Shown one piece after another: positions 45,515-56,326 of a DNA stretch of 64,000 nt. The stretch's first letter is position 1. Each line of letters opens with the position of its first letter. The notes beneath the pieces were generated by a model. That model saw nothing but the letters and a program-made list of their open reading frames with translations. It was not told the origin of the DNA and did no database searches. The stretch comes from Artemia franciscana (lineage: Eukaryota; Arthropoda; Branchiopoda; Anostraca; Artemiidae), in contig NW_027062998.1 in the NCBI RefSeq assembly GCF_032884065.1, positions 1 to 64,000 on the forward strand. The letters are read 5' to 3'. Both the position numbers and the translations under genes were made by a program.

Positions 45515-46140
45515 GGTAAAATTCTAGTTGAGTTACTTCTTGCTATCTCAGAAAGAAGTTAGGTTAGAATAATGAAACTTTCAGGGATGGGTCTACAGGC
45601 TAAAGTATATCCCGGGAAGGTATTTTAAAGTACCCATTTCAACTTCTTCTCCCTCTAGAGAGCCCTGAAATTTGACTCCATGACAGGTCCTATTAAAATT
45701 TTGACAAAACATTATTTTACCTTAATTTTCAGGTACCATTTTCTTTTTCTCTGCCTTTAGTTCTGAAAATTCAATTCATGTCATTTGAGTAGAATTCTGA
45801 GCTATATCAACATTTTTTTTCTCAAAATTTAGGGAATGTATTTGCATATCTTTAAAACATTATAAATTGGGAATGAGCAAAGTTGTGAAGCTGAGAACAA
45901 TTTTGTTGTACTTCATTTCAGCATATCTATTTTGCAAGGTTTCACTTTTATAACACACATAGCCTATTTTTGAAGGTCATCAAAGGTCAGGGCTCTCTAG
46001 AGCAAGAATCAGTAGAGATGTGTACTTTGAAATACCTTCCCAGGACATACTTTAGCCTGTAGACCCATCCCTGAAAGTTTCATTTTCCTAACCTAACCCC
46101 TTTCACTGATAGCAAGAAGTCAATCAACTAGAATTTTAAT
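45515..46140. mobile_element. Rep-B, copy inside T1
   Basis: Starts GGTAAAATTCTAGTTGAG and ends CTAGAATTTTAATGG. Centre as in the other copies. Its right terminal repeat is the start of the left arm of the nested palindrome. Confidence 0.85.
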
Positions 46141-46687
46141 GGGTAATTCTTTGGAATAGACTCTGAATAGTCTACCCTAGCCTACTTCTTCAATAGGATT
46201 AAGGACAGTCTCAGAATAATGATTTGGTAGCCCATAAATCCTCAACTTATCTCTAATACTTCGCCTAGGCCTGTTTACAGAGCCTAAAAGGAGTCAATGC
46301 TTATAATGCTCTCATGTGGCAATTCAATGGAGCCTCCCAATGTTACCTGGAAGAAGTCAATCCTTAGAATGATTCCAAATGGCAATTTAAGGTAACAATT
46401 ATGCCTGGATATGCCAGAAAACATGGAAATCTTTAAATAATAAGTTTTTCATTGATTTAACCTAGTTGCTAATAGATAGCCTAGGCTACTACTCAGGGTG
46501 TCCTATAATGTTGATCCCAAAATATGGTGATTTACTTACCTGGCTCAGATCCCTCTTTCTTTTACAAAATCACCGTCCCACCTTCTTCCAAGCAAATAAC
46601 TTGATATTCCATTACTTCATTCTTGTGCATATTTATTTTTTGTTGAATGAGATTTTTGTTGAAGAAAGTGAATTCGGTACTTACTGC

Positions 46688-46836
46688 GGGTGTGTTCCAG
46701 GGACTTACTGTAGTAACCGAATGGTTACTATTTCCGTTCCTAGCGGGAAAATGGTTACTGCCCAACCCGCTGGGAACGAGAATAGTTACTGCCGGCAGTA
46801 ACCGCAGTAAGAGATTTTCTTACCATGCTCAAAAGA
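46688..46836 (+). repeat. Unit U1 (149 bp) at the palindrome centre
   Basis: GGGTGTGTTCCAGGGACTTA … ACCATGCTCAAAAGA. It contains many GTTACT/AGTAAC motifs and inner inverted repeats (GTAACCGAATGGTTAC, TTACTGCCGGCAGTAA). The inverted copy U2 has the same length. Confidence 0.85.
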
Positions 46837-47399
46837 ATGGTAAGCGCAGTAAGTACATAATTCACCTTCTTCAATAAAAATCTCATTCAACAAAAAATAA
46901 ATATGGACAAGAATGAAGTAATGGAATATGAAGTTATTTGCTTGGAAGAAGGTGGGACAGTGATTTTGCAAAAGAAAGAGGGATCTGAGCCAGGTTAGTA
47001 TATCACCATATTTTGGGACCAACATTAAAGGACACCCTGAGTAGTAGGCTATCTATTAGCAAGTAGGTTAAATCAATGAAAAACTTATTATTTAATTCAA
47101 AGTTTTCAATGTTTTCTGGCATATCCAGGCAAAATTATTACCTTAAATTTCCATTTGGAATCATTCTAAGGATTGACTTCTTCCAGGTAACATTGAGGCT
47201 CCATTAAATTGCCACATGGTAGCATTTTAAGCATTGACTCCATTTAGGCTCTGTAAACAGGCCTAGGTGAAGTATTACAGATAATTTGAGGATTTATGGG
47301 CTGCCAAATCATTATTCTGAGACTCTCTTTAATCCTATTGAAGAAGTAGGCTAGGGTAGACTATTCAGAGTCTATTCCAAAGGATGGTAATTTTATCCA

Positions 47400-47575
47400 G
47401 TAAAATTCTAGTTGATTGACTTCTTGCTATCACTGAAATGGGTTAGGTTAGGAAAATGAAACTTTCAGGGATGGGTCTACAGGCTAAAGTATGTCCTGGG
47501 AAGGTATTTCAAAGTACACATCTCCACTCATTCTTGCTCTAGAGGGCCTTGATCTTTGATGACCTTTAAAAATAT
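47400..47575 (+). mobile_element. Rep-B end fragment in right palindrome arm
   Basis: TAAAATTCTAGTTGATTGAC…GGTATTTCAAAGTACAC: one Rep-B terminal repeat, the inverted partner of 45965-46140. Confidence 0.8.
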
Positions 47576-47915
47576 TTATAGCAGAAGTTACATGTTTCCC
47601 ATTGATTCTGCCAATCTATCCCTCAACCTTTAACTCCCTGTTAATTGAAGCAACTGTAAACAAAGCAAGAATGGGGGAAAAGGTAACAGGTGACAGAATA
47701 CATTAGAACTACATAATTTGGCTATATATTTGCACATTAGGCAGGTTGGAGGTAAATTATAGTATAGAGATGCATGCTTTTCCCTTTGGTATGTAGGCTA
47801 AGTAGAAGGTCACTTGTACCTGATGCCATCCGTGTTGTTTTTAGTTGGATGGGAAACATCCAAAGAAAGTTTCCTTTGAAAAGGAAAGGTGAGAATGCCC
47901 AAAAGTGAGATTGAA

Positions 47916-49210
47916 TTTGTCAAAGCTTGGAGGTTTGCCCCTTCAGTCTGTTTAAAGGAAAATGGATTCATAATTGAAGCTTTGTTCATTTCAATCTTAA
48001 GGGTGACCTATATTTGTGACAATTCATTAAATGGTTGCAAAGGGGTACTTTTGTTTATTCATTTGTCTTCTTTATTTTCTAACAGTTTTTTTAATCTTTA
48101 AATTGATATCCATTTCTTACAAATTTTTATTGATACCAGAGGTTCATTTGCAAGTTTTCACCTACTTTGTAATCCCTGGTCTCACAATTACATTTAAATT
48201 TACTGAAGCTAGGAAACATAGAGCTACTATCTATTTAAAGAAAATCAATGGATATAAGTAGGTTTTATTGTATTTAAGCCCTAGGGGATGGCAATTAAAG
48301 ACAAATTAAAGAAGATTAACTTTAAAATACTGGACATTAAATAAGCATGATAGTCACAAAGAAAAACAAATAACAAAATTATACTTCTGTGTTCAGTTGC
48401 CAACCTGAGCAACAGTCATAAATTTTTTTAATCTTGCAGAACATTCACCCCAATTATATTCACAAGGTATCTCTCATGACCCCCACTCTTGTCCATAAAT
48501 CCACATTTCAGGGAAATAGAAGGACCATCATACTGGTATTCTTCATTTTTACTCATATTTAATGGGTTTGAAAGAAAGTTTCTATGGATAAGTCAGTAGG
48601 CCAGTAAAGGACCTGGTGGTCCTTTAGCCAGGTAGTGCAATAGGAAGCTAGGGACCAGCCAGCCTATGCTCTTGCATGCCCTTCCTTCTTACTGTCCCTA
48701 GATTTCCATCTGTACTCATTTAAAGTTAGGCCAATTCTAGCTGAGGTTAGTCATATCACCAACCCCTATCCAAAACAAAATAAACTGACAATGCCAGGAA
48801 TTAAACCTGTACCCCTTGGACAAAGCATTCCAGCCCAGAGTGCCTACCACTTAGCAAGGAACACAAATTTGACCAGAGAACAATAATTATTTTAAAAAAA
48901 AGTAGAATATTGAAAAAAAAACTTGCTATAGTTGTCCCACTACTATCCTGTAAATGCTGTAGGCCCATTTTATTTAGACAAATCAATTTAAGACAGGTAT
49001 CAACAAAACTCCATCAGGGATTGTATATGCTTAAGATACAATCAAGCTATTTGAATGCTTAGTTTTGTGATATTCTAGTCTTCAAATAATAAAAAAAGAG
49101 AAAAAGTATATGATCTATTTGTTTTTCACCAGCTCATTTGAGCAAAATCATATGTGACAGCCAAATGCCCATGGTTGGCTTAGAACCTCTCCAAATGCTC
49201 TGAAACAGAA
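47916..49210 (+). repeat. Segmental duplication D, copy 1
   Basis: Matches 51167-52440 in the same orientation from TTTGTCAAAGCTTGGAG to CTCATTTGAG and AAACAGAAGGA. It includes a SINE and the inner part of the T1 right terminal repeat. Confidence 0.88.
48560..48862 (-). mobile_element. SINE S1 (tRNA-derived)
   Basis: On the minus strand the head has an A-box CTAAGTGGTAGGC (48842-48854) and B-box GGTTTAATTCCTGG (48794-48807), so it is tRNA-derived. A body with CTAGAATTGGCC and TATTGCACTACCTGGCTAAA follows towards lower coordinates. Internal Pol III promoter boxes are present; activity unknown. Confidence 0.8.
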
Positions 49211-49398
49211 GGAATAAAAAAATTATACTAATCAGCATTAAACTGTCCCTTAAATTTAAACACGTGCGTTTAATTCGAAAATGACGCTACTGCTAGTCAG
49301 CTTACTGTGCCGTTCCCACTGGCTCTACCGCAGTTAGAAATGGGCAGTTACCGCGCAGTTACTGCAGTTACTGAAAAACCGTCAGCTGGAACACACCC

Positions 49399-49547
49399 TC
49401 TTTTGAGCACGGTAAGAAAATCACTTACTGGGGTTACTGCCGGCAGTAACTATTCTTGTTCCCAGTGGGTTGGGCAGTAACCATTTTCCCTCTAGGAACA
49501 GAAATAGTAACCATTCGGTTACTTCAGTAAGTCCCTGGAACACACCC
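49399..49547 (-). repeat. Unit U2 (149 bp)
   Basis: Inverted copy of U1. Its inner end (GCTCAAAAGA in minus orientation) directly abuts the T1 terminus at 49398, and its outer end is again CTGGAACACACCC. Confidence 0.85.
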
Positions 49548-49929
49548 AAAGAAGACCAGAGCATAAGGAAGAAAGGTCTGTTACCAGAGAGATTTCAAAT
49601 TCCAGAAATGTGTGATAAAAAAAAAACTTCCAATGTAAGTGGCTAGGAATATCTCAGTTTAAAAAAAAATTATTTGTGATCAGCAGCTTTTTGATGATTA
49701 TCATTAGGGATGTAGATCTTCACCTTGTTCAGTGATCAAAGAGCTTTAATTGTGTTATAACTGCTAAATAGCCTACAATGATCATTGACCTCTTGTTCTG
49801 TTATTCTTGAAGCAAAAAAATTAAGCTGTATTAAACAAAGAGAAAACATAAAATTTCTCATGCCCTGCTAAAGCATTATCTCTAAGCAGGGTGATAGCTG
49901 GTCAGCAGTTGTTTAATAAAGTGATTGTT
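49548..49929. other. Unassigned stretch
   Basis: AT-rich spacer between U2 and the next Rep-B element. Confidence 0.4.
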
Positions 49930-50575
49930 AATATTCAAATTGAGTGACTTCTTGTTATCTCAGAAAGGCGTAAGGTTAGGAAAATGAAACTTTCAGGGGT
50001 GGGTCTACAGGATAAAGTATATCCTGGGAAGGAATTCTAGAGTACCCACCTCCACTCCTTCTCCCTCTAGAGAGCCCTGAAATTCGCCTACATGACAGGT
50101 TTTGACAATTTTAACAGGTTTGTCAAATTTGAAATTTTGACAAAATAAAATTTATCTTAATTTTTAGTTAACAGTTGCTTTTTCTCTGCCTTTAGTTCTG
50201 AAAATGCAATTCCTTTTATTTCAACAGAATTCTGAGCCATATCAATGTTTTTTGTTTTTTTTCAAAATTTAGGAAATGTATTGGCATATCCTTAAAACCT
50301 TACAAATTTGGATTGAACAAACTTGTGCAGCTGAAAACAATTTTGTTGTACTTCATTAAAGTAGAAGATCTATTTTGAAAGATTTCACTTTTATAACACA
50401 TATTTTGAAGGTCATCAAAGGTCAGGGCCCTCTAGAGAGAGAAGGAGTAGAGGTAGGTACTTTGAAATACCTTCCCAGGACATACTTTAGCCTGTAGATA
50501 CATCCCTAAAAGTTTCATTTTCCTAGCATAACTCCTTTCTGAGATAGCAAGAAGTCAATCAACTAGAATTTCACC
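49930..50575. mobile_element. Rep-B, copy 4 (complete)
   Basis: Both terminal repeats present (TGAGTGACTTCTTGTTATCT … GATAGCAAGAAGTCAATCAA, CTAGAATTTCACC). The centre holds a small extra repeat TTTTGACAATTTTAACAGGT relative to other copies. Confidence 0.85.
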
Positions 50576-51166
50576 AAGTGATTTTCTTTCAAATAAAATT
50601 GATCTACCCTAATTAGGGAGATAATCCTGTCTTCAAGCAATCATCACATTAAAGCTGCAAAGCCATTGTCAACATTACAATGCAAATAAGCTGAAATAGC
50701 AGTATAATTGACTAAGTATCAGTGTAGTATCAGCATTTTAATCATGACCTAGCTCCTTTAGAATTATGTTTGAGTAACCTGATGTGAGCTACCTCTTTTA
50801 ATCAGGACAGGGCTTTAAACTAATTACCCAGGGATCAAAAATATGATAGCTTTTCCTTTAACTACATATCTTTAACTATATCGTGTATCAGACACAAATT
50901 TATTTTTAAACTTTTTGATCTAAAGGATTTTTTTTAAACTTGGTCAACTGTCAGAGACAGCACCTTACCTATTCTTGAAATTATACTAAACAAATCTGAT
51001 AAATTCTTGTAGGATCCAATTTGGTGACATTTTGCTATGTACTTTTGTTCCATCTTTCATTTAAATTTGATATTACTTCACCAACTTCAGCAAATCAACA
51101 AAATTCTACTTTTTGTGTATAGAACCCCCTCCTCTTTCCCTATTTGTCTATCTATTCTTTTCCCTA
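50576..51166. other. Unassigned stretch
   Basis: AT-rich. No gene or repeat mate recognised. Confidence 0.4.
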
Positions 51167-52440
51167 TTTGTCAAAGCTTGGAGATTTGCCCCTTCAGTCT
51201 GTTTAAAGAAAACAGATTCATAATTGGAGCTTTGTTCATTTCAATCTTAAGAATGGCCTACTTTTGTGACAATTCATTAAATGCTTGTAAAGAGATACTT
51301 TTATTTATTTATTTGTCTTGTTTGAATTCTAAATGATTGTTTTTTAATCTATAAATTGATATACATTCCTTACAAATTAATTAGTTTCACCTCAGTTCCA
51401 TTTGCAAGTTTTGACCTACTTTGTAACCCCTGGTCTCTAAATTGCAAATAAATTTATTGAAGCTAGGGAACATAGAACTCCTGTCTGTTTGAAGAAAATG
51501 GATGGATGTAAGTTGGTTTAATTACACTAAAGACCTAGGGCCATTGCAACTGGCCATACTTGACAGAAATAACTATGAAATACTTGACATTACATAAGTA
51601 TAACAGTCACAAAGAAAAACCATTTACAAAATTTTACTTTTGTGCTCAGTTGCCAACCTGAGCAGTTGCCTTAAATTTTTAAACCTTGCAAAACATTCAC
51701 CTCTGTTACAATCACCAGCTGTCTCTCATGAATCAAACTCTTGTCTAGACATCAAGAATTCATTGAAAAGGAACAACCACCCTACTGGCATTTCTTCATT
51801 TGTACTTATGTTTAATAAGTTTAAAAGAAAGCTTATGTGGCTAAGTGAGTAGGCCAGTAAAGGATTGGGTGTTCCTTTAGCAAGGAAGTACAATAGGAAG
51901 CTAGGGGCCAGCCATCCTATTCTTTTGCATGCCCTTCCTGTTTACTGTCCCCACGTTTCTTTAGGTAACCTTTTAAAGTTGGGCCAATTCTAGCTGAGCT
52001 AACAGTGTCATATCACTGATCCCTGTTCCAAACCAAATAAACTGGTAATGCCAGGAATTAAACCTTTGCCCTTTGGACAAAGGATTCTCAAGCTAGAGAG
52101 CCAGAAACTTAGGAAGGAACACAAATGTGAACACAGAACAACAATTGTTTGAAAAAAGAAAATATTGAAAAAAAAAAACAAGTCATCAAGCCCATGTGCA
52201 TTTTATTTAGACAAATTAAATTTAAGAGAGGTATCAACAAAACTCCATCAGGAATTGTATTTAATTAAGATACACTAAGCAATATGAATGCTTAGTTTTG
52301 TGATATTCTAGTCTTGAAATAATACAAACAAAAATATGTATGTTCTATTTGTTTTCCACAAGCTCATTTGAGGCTGCAATATGCCCATGGTGAACTTATA
52401 ATCTCTCTAAAATGCTTTAAACAGAAGGACTTGTAAAGAC
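51167..52440 (+). repeat. Segmental duplication D, copy 2
   Basis: Mate of 47916-49210. It lacks the outer part of the T1 terminal repeat. Confidence 0.88.
51830..52115 (-). mobile_element. SINE S2 (tRNA-derived)
   Basis: B-box GGTTTAATTCCTGG in minus orientation at 52050-52063. The A-box region is worn (52098-52113). Same body as S1. Because it lies inside duplication D, S1 and S2 come from one insertion. Confidence 0.75.
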
Positions 52441-53013
52441 ACTTGTTCTGATCAGAAAAAAAAATATTAACATAACTCTCTAAACTTGGGACTTTTTAGG
52501 ACAACTTTTTAGCAAACTTTTTGTTTTAATGCAAAAACAAAAGAATTCAGCTAAAAGGTGGTAAAATATATGACGAATCTATTTGGTCTAAATAATCAAG
52601 GCCTGTAAACACAACTGCCTTCTAATCTCAATTCTTTGTGTTTCTGATTCTTAGCAGCAGCTTATTAATGGAAAATCTCAGTTCTATTAGCCTATTAGAA
52701 ATGGTCTAGATGATTCTGGTAACATTTATATTTTATTTTCTCTTGAGATATATTTAGTGCATAAGTAGATAAGCATTATGTTACAAATCTAATGATCACC
52801 CAATTTTCATGACCACTAGATTTCAAGGCCCAAAGAAAATTCATTCCTTGAATCTAGTGATGACCTTAGATCTTGATTGCCATCATAAGGAAGTCATGGT
52901 CTTTACTTATTGTTAGGCATATGCCTACCAAAGACTATAGTAAATACTAGATAAACCCAGTGTCTGACCTAAGCTATCCAAAATCAAAGTCTTGACAATT
53001 GTGCATGCATTAC
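52441..53013. other. Unassigned stretch
   Basis: AT-rich with no recognised repeat. If the exon at 53014-53217 is real, this is the start of its intron. Confidence 0.4.
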
Positions 53014-53217
53014 CTGTAAGAGAAAAAAATGCTCCTCCATCAGACAGAGCAAAAGAATGTCCAGTACTTTACTAGTAGCAAAGTGTTCAGGAGCTATATG
53101 GAAGCTGTTTTCCACCTGATGGTTGATTTCTGTTTCTTCTCCTGCTACTGAGTTGCTGCTGAATAGGGATTTGAGGCTCATAGAACAAATGACGAAAACA
53201 GCTTTCGGACTGAGCAT
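53014..53217 (-). other. Possible first coding exon, unidentified
   Basis: ATG at 53217 with an in-frame TGA just upstream, then 68 open codons to a consensus donor CAG|GTAATG at 53014/53013. The translation is coding-like, with SNSVAGEETEINHQVENSFH and a hydrophobic end KVLDILLLCLMEEHFFLLQ. No family recognised and no downstream exon found. Confidence 0.4.
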
Positions 53218-53361
53218 TCAGACTTAATCCTGCATCGGGATGCAGCATTCTTAGTGAAATAAGATTTCGGACACGGTCATTATGTAAATGGTTTTTGGCG
53301 GAAGAAAAAAAGAAATCAATTGATAAAAAAACTTATATTATTGATTTCATTTATTTTCTGA

Positions 53362-53673
53362 GTGAAAGGAGCATCTAATTGGTTATCAGGAGCGGATATT
53401 CCTATTGTTGTATCTCCAATATCCAATGATGATAGCCTGAATGAAACCATGATTACTGTCTCTGAGTCACCAATCTCTGAAACTGACAACCTGCTAAATG
53501 AGGATTTTCAGAGAGTGGGCAGAAAACAGAAACGAAAAAAGCCTTCTATGGGCCCTTTTGAAATAATGGGACTCTCAAACTCAGTTCCAGCTGTGGCAAT
53601 AAAAGAACAAACCCATTATCCTTTTTACTCCAACAGTAAAAGATCAATCTTTCTCTATCAAAAATATTACTAA
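53362..53673 (+). other. Open frame interrupted by Helitron H3, possibly LINE ORF1
   Basis: 103 codons from ATG with acidic and serine-rich sequence (SPISNDDSLNETMITVSESP), then FQRVGRKQKRKKP and later YPFYSNSKRS. Basic stretches of this kind precede the zinc knuckles in LINE ORF1 proteins, but no diagnostic motif is present. The last codons run up to the end of H3 at 53674. Confidence 0.35.
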
Positions 53674-54236
53674 CTAGCTGTTGGGGTGGCGCTTCGCGCC
53701 ACCCCAACACCTAGTTGGTGGGGCACTTCGCACCCCCCAAGCCCCCCCCCCGTGCGCGTAAGTCGTTACGCGCCATATTAGTTAATCGCCATTGTAGTTG
53801 TGTCCCTGTGTCCCACCTGTGAATATAGACAGATTTATATATGTGTTTCATACTACGTAAAAATTGCAAATATACAACATTTTTGGCTTTCCCACTGCTG
53901 GGAGCTTTCTGTTTCCAATTGCCAGCAATTGATCTGAAAATGTTTGACCAGAGTCATCGTTTTGCAATCGGACACGCATATTTGTAGTTAATTTTAATAT
54001 TTTTACGTGTGCCCATAAATTAGAATTTTTCAGGCAAGCATTCATTTCGTCTGCAGGAGTTAAACTACGTAAAAATTGCGAATATAAAAGATTCTTGGCT
54101 TTCCCATTGTCTCTGCATATACAAAGCCGTATGTACTAATAATGACGTCATATGCAAACGCTCTTTTTACAAACAAACAAACATGCATACACACAACTCG
54201 TTTTTATATAGATAGATAGATAGATAGATACAATAT
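53674..54236 (-). mobile_element. Helitron H3, 3' end fragment (minus strand)
   Basis: Complete 3' end: minus strand reads hairpin GTTGGGGTGGCGC-GAA-GCGCCACCCCAAC, then AGCTAG ending at 53674, followed by T in the host. Upstream is a second, inner hairpin with CACCAACTAG, the end seen in H1. The body holds a helicase piece joined to the tail unit and a (GATA)n run. The 5' end is missing where triplicated block copy 2 starts. Confidence 0.88.
53895..54060 (-). pseudogene. Helitron helicase internal fragment
   Basis: Minus strand: MNACLKNSNLWAHVKILKLT, NMRVRLQNDDSGQTFSDQL, LAIGNRKLP, as in H1 7455-7595. Both ends are fused to copies of the non-coding tail unit, so the rest of the gene has been deleted. 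Confidence 0.88.
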
Positions 54237-54237
54237 T

Positions 54238-56226
54238 TTTCTATGGCCTTTGTGATTCAGGGGTCATTTTTAAGGAATTGGGAAAAAATTTAAGCTTTAC
54301 TGTAAAGAGCGAGGTATTGACGAGAGGGGAACCCCTCATATACGTGATAAAAACATACGATTATAGAAGTTCGTTACGTAAGTTAATTCGTAAGTTACGT
54401 ATATTTTTACTATTAAAAACTTTCATAAAAAATTAAAAGCTTTAGTTGCCTTTTAAATAACAAAAAAATTGGAGGGTAACTGGGCCTACTCCCTCGTTCC
54501 TTTTTTCTAAAAATCGAGGCGTTGAGGAGGGAACAGTCCCTTTCGTATACGGAGTAATTTCTGTTCGTTTTAAGTTTTAATATTGCTCCTTACTTTCAGC
54601 TCAAAAACTTTTTTTATATACCAAAAGAATTAGCTTTTTATGCTGATTTCAAACATATAGTCCAATTAAATGTAGCTTTATCCACCAGAGGTTACGAGCC
54701 TAAGAAAAGTTTCCTGATTTTTGAAAAAAGAGGGAACCACCCCCTAAAATTCAAGTGATCTTCACACCATCAGATTCAGCTTATCAGAGAATCCTACTGT
54801 ATAGGTTTTCAGCTCCTATCTGCAAAAATGTGGAACTTTGTATTTTTTGCCAGAAGAAAGAGTGAACCGGGTGTGTGTTTGTTTGGTGTTTTTTTTCAGG
54901 GGGGATCGTATCAACACAATGGTCCTAGAATGCCGGAAGAGTGCTCATTCGAACGGACACTAAAAGTTATAGTACCCTTTTTAAGTGACCAAAAAATGGG
55001 AGGGCAACTAGGCCCCCTTTTTCCAAAAAAGTCTGATCAAATTTTCAAGATAGCCATTTTGTACATCGTAGCTGAAAGGCCCAATAACTATGCCTTTGGA
55101 TATAGCACAAACCCGTCAAAGCCCCAGGCGAAAGGTCATTATGCTATAAAATGTGTCCATTGTTTAGCATAGTATTTGTTATTGGGATGCATGCATATAT
55201 TTTCGGGTGGGAGCAAAGACAATTTTCAATTGTTTTTTTTCGAAGAGGGAATTTCCATGGGGAGAAAAGTTTCCGGGGAGTGAACTTGTTAGTGGAAATT
55301 ATACACTGCAGGACATTGCCATAACAGTCATAAATTAAGAGAAACATTTAAACTAAAATTAAGAAATAACATTAAAACTTAAAAACGAACAAAAATTATT
55401 ACGTATATGCAGGGGGTTACCCCCTCCTCAACATATCATTCTTTAGGCTATGTTTGAATTTTTTCAAACATATTATTTCTATGACAAATATCTGTTAATT
55501 TTACTTCCTCGTTCGGATTGTCAGAGGTCTAGGATGTACCAAATTCCTTTGTAAGTTCTGAAAGGCCATGGTTTTCGATTAGGTACCAAATATCCTTAAT
55601 TGTTAACAATTATAAGCTGAATGATAGAATTCTGTTTGATCCATCCCAAAAATCTAAGCTAAATTTAAAAAAGAAAATATTAAAGATTGCTTGCTAAAAT
55701 TTTGATTATTCACCATTGATGATGGAAAATTAGATTATTTGATCTTCTTATTTGTGTGCTTTGTTTTTGTGTCCCTGTGTCTGGGATGGCCTCCCACGCC
55801 CTCCTGCCCAATATTTATTGATTTAATAATCCTTGTTACTTCTCTTTTATAATTTGTTTTTTCTATTTTGTTTGCCTTTTGCCGTGTTAAATTTTGGAGT
55901 CATTATTACGATGTGATGTTGATGTTTTTTCTATGCTTTTGCACTGTCCCAGCCTTACGAGCTCTGCCCTCTGTTGGGGTATAATAATATCGTTTTTGTA
56001 TTTTTATTGTTGAATAAAGAAAAAAATTAAAACTTAAAACGAACAAAAATTATTATGTATATGCAAGGGGTTACCACCTCCTCAACACCTCATTCCTTAC
56101 ACTAATGTTTGAATTTTTCCTAACTCTTTAAGAGTTAATTCTGAAACACAAGGGTTATTTTATTAGAACAACAAGGTGCTTTTTTGAAAGTACTAAAACG
56201 TTTAGCGTAAAGAGTGAGGTGTTGAG
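54238..56226 (+). repeat. Triplicated block, copy 2 (cut by gap)
   Basis: Starts at TTTTTCTATGGCCTTTGTGA, next to the (GATA)n end of H3, and follows copy 1 base for base with few changes up to the N gap. It shares the ~165-bp deletion with copy 1. Confidence 0.92.
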
Positions 56227-56326
56227 NNNNNNNNNNNNNNNNNNNNNNNNNNNNNNNNNNNNNNNNNNNNNNNNNNNNNNNNNNNNNNNNNNNNNNNNNN
56301 NNNNNNNNNNNNNNNNNNNNNNNNNN
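56227..56326. other. Assembly gap (100 N)
   Basis: Exactly 100 N, a conventional placeholder. The left side stops in the right arm of a hairpin module (GAGTGAGGTGTTGAG); the right side is mid Rep-A. True size unknown. Confidence 1.

Larger units (their letters stand above)
45960..47575. repeat. Nested palindrome with ~730-bp arms
   Basis: Left arm 45960-46688 and right arm 46845-47575 are reverse complements over their whole length (for example TACTACTCAGGGTGTCCTAT at 46488 against its complement at 47028), separated by 156 bases that hold unit U1. The arms have point differences, so this is not a simple assembly foldback. Confidence 0.9.
44505..49398. mobile_element. T1: 4.9-kb element with ~480-bp terminal inverted repeats
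   Basis: GGGTGTGTTCCAGCT starts at 44505 and its reverse complement ends at 49398. The inverted match continues inward to about 44982 and 48912. Sub-terminal GTAACTG/CAGTTAC motifs repeat several times per end. Between the ends lie Rep-B elements, a second palindrome (45960-47575), unit U1 and part of duplication D1. No transposase frame was found, and no target-site duplication is clear (AGCATAAA left, TCTTTTGA right). Read as a non-autonomous DNA transposon or a composite. Confidence 0.65.

Noticed and set aside
46466..47025. Similar open frames on both strands around 46.5-47.0 kb
   Set aside because: They are the two arms of the palindrome read in mirror image; no motif and a frame rich in Phe/Ile from AT-rich DNA.
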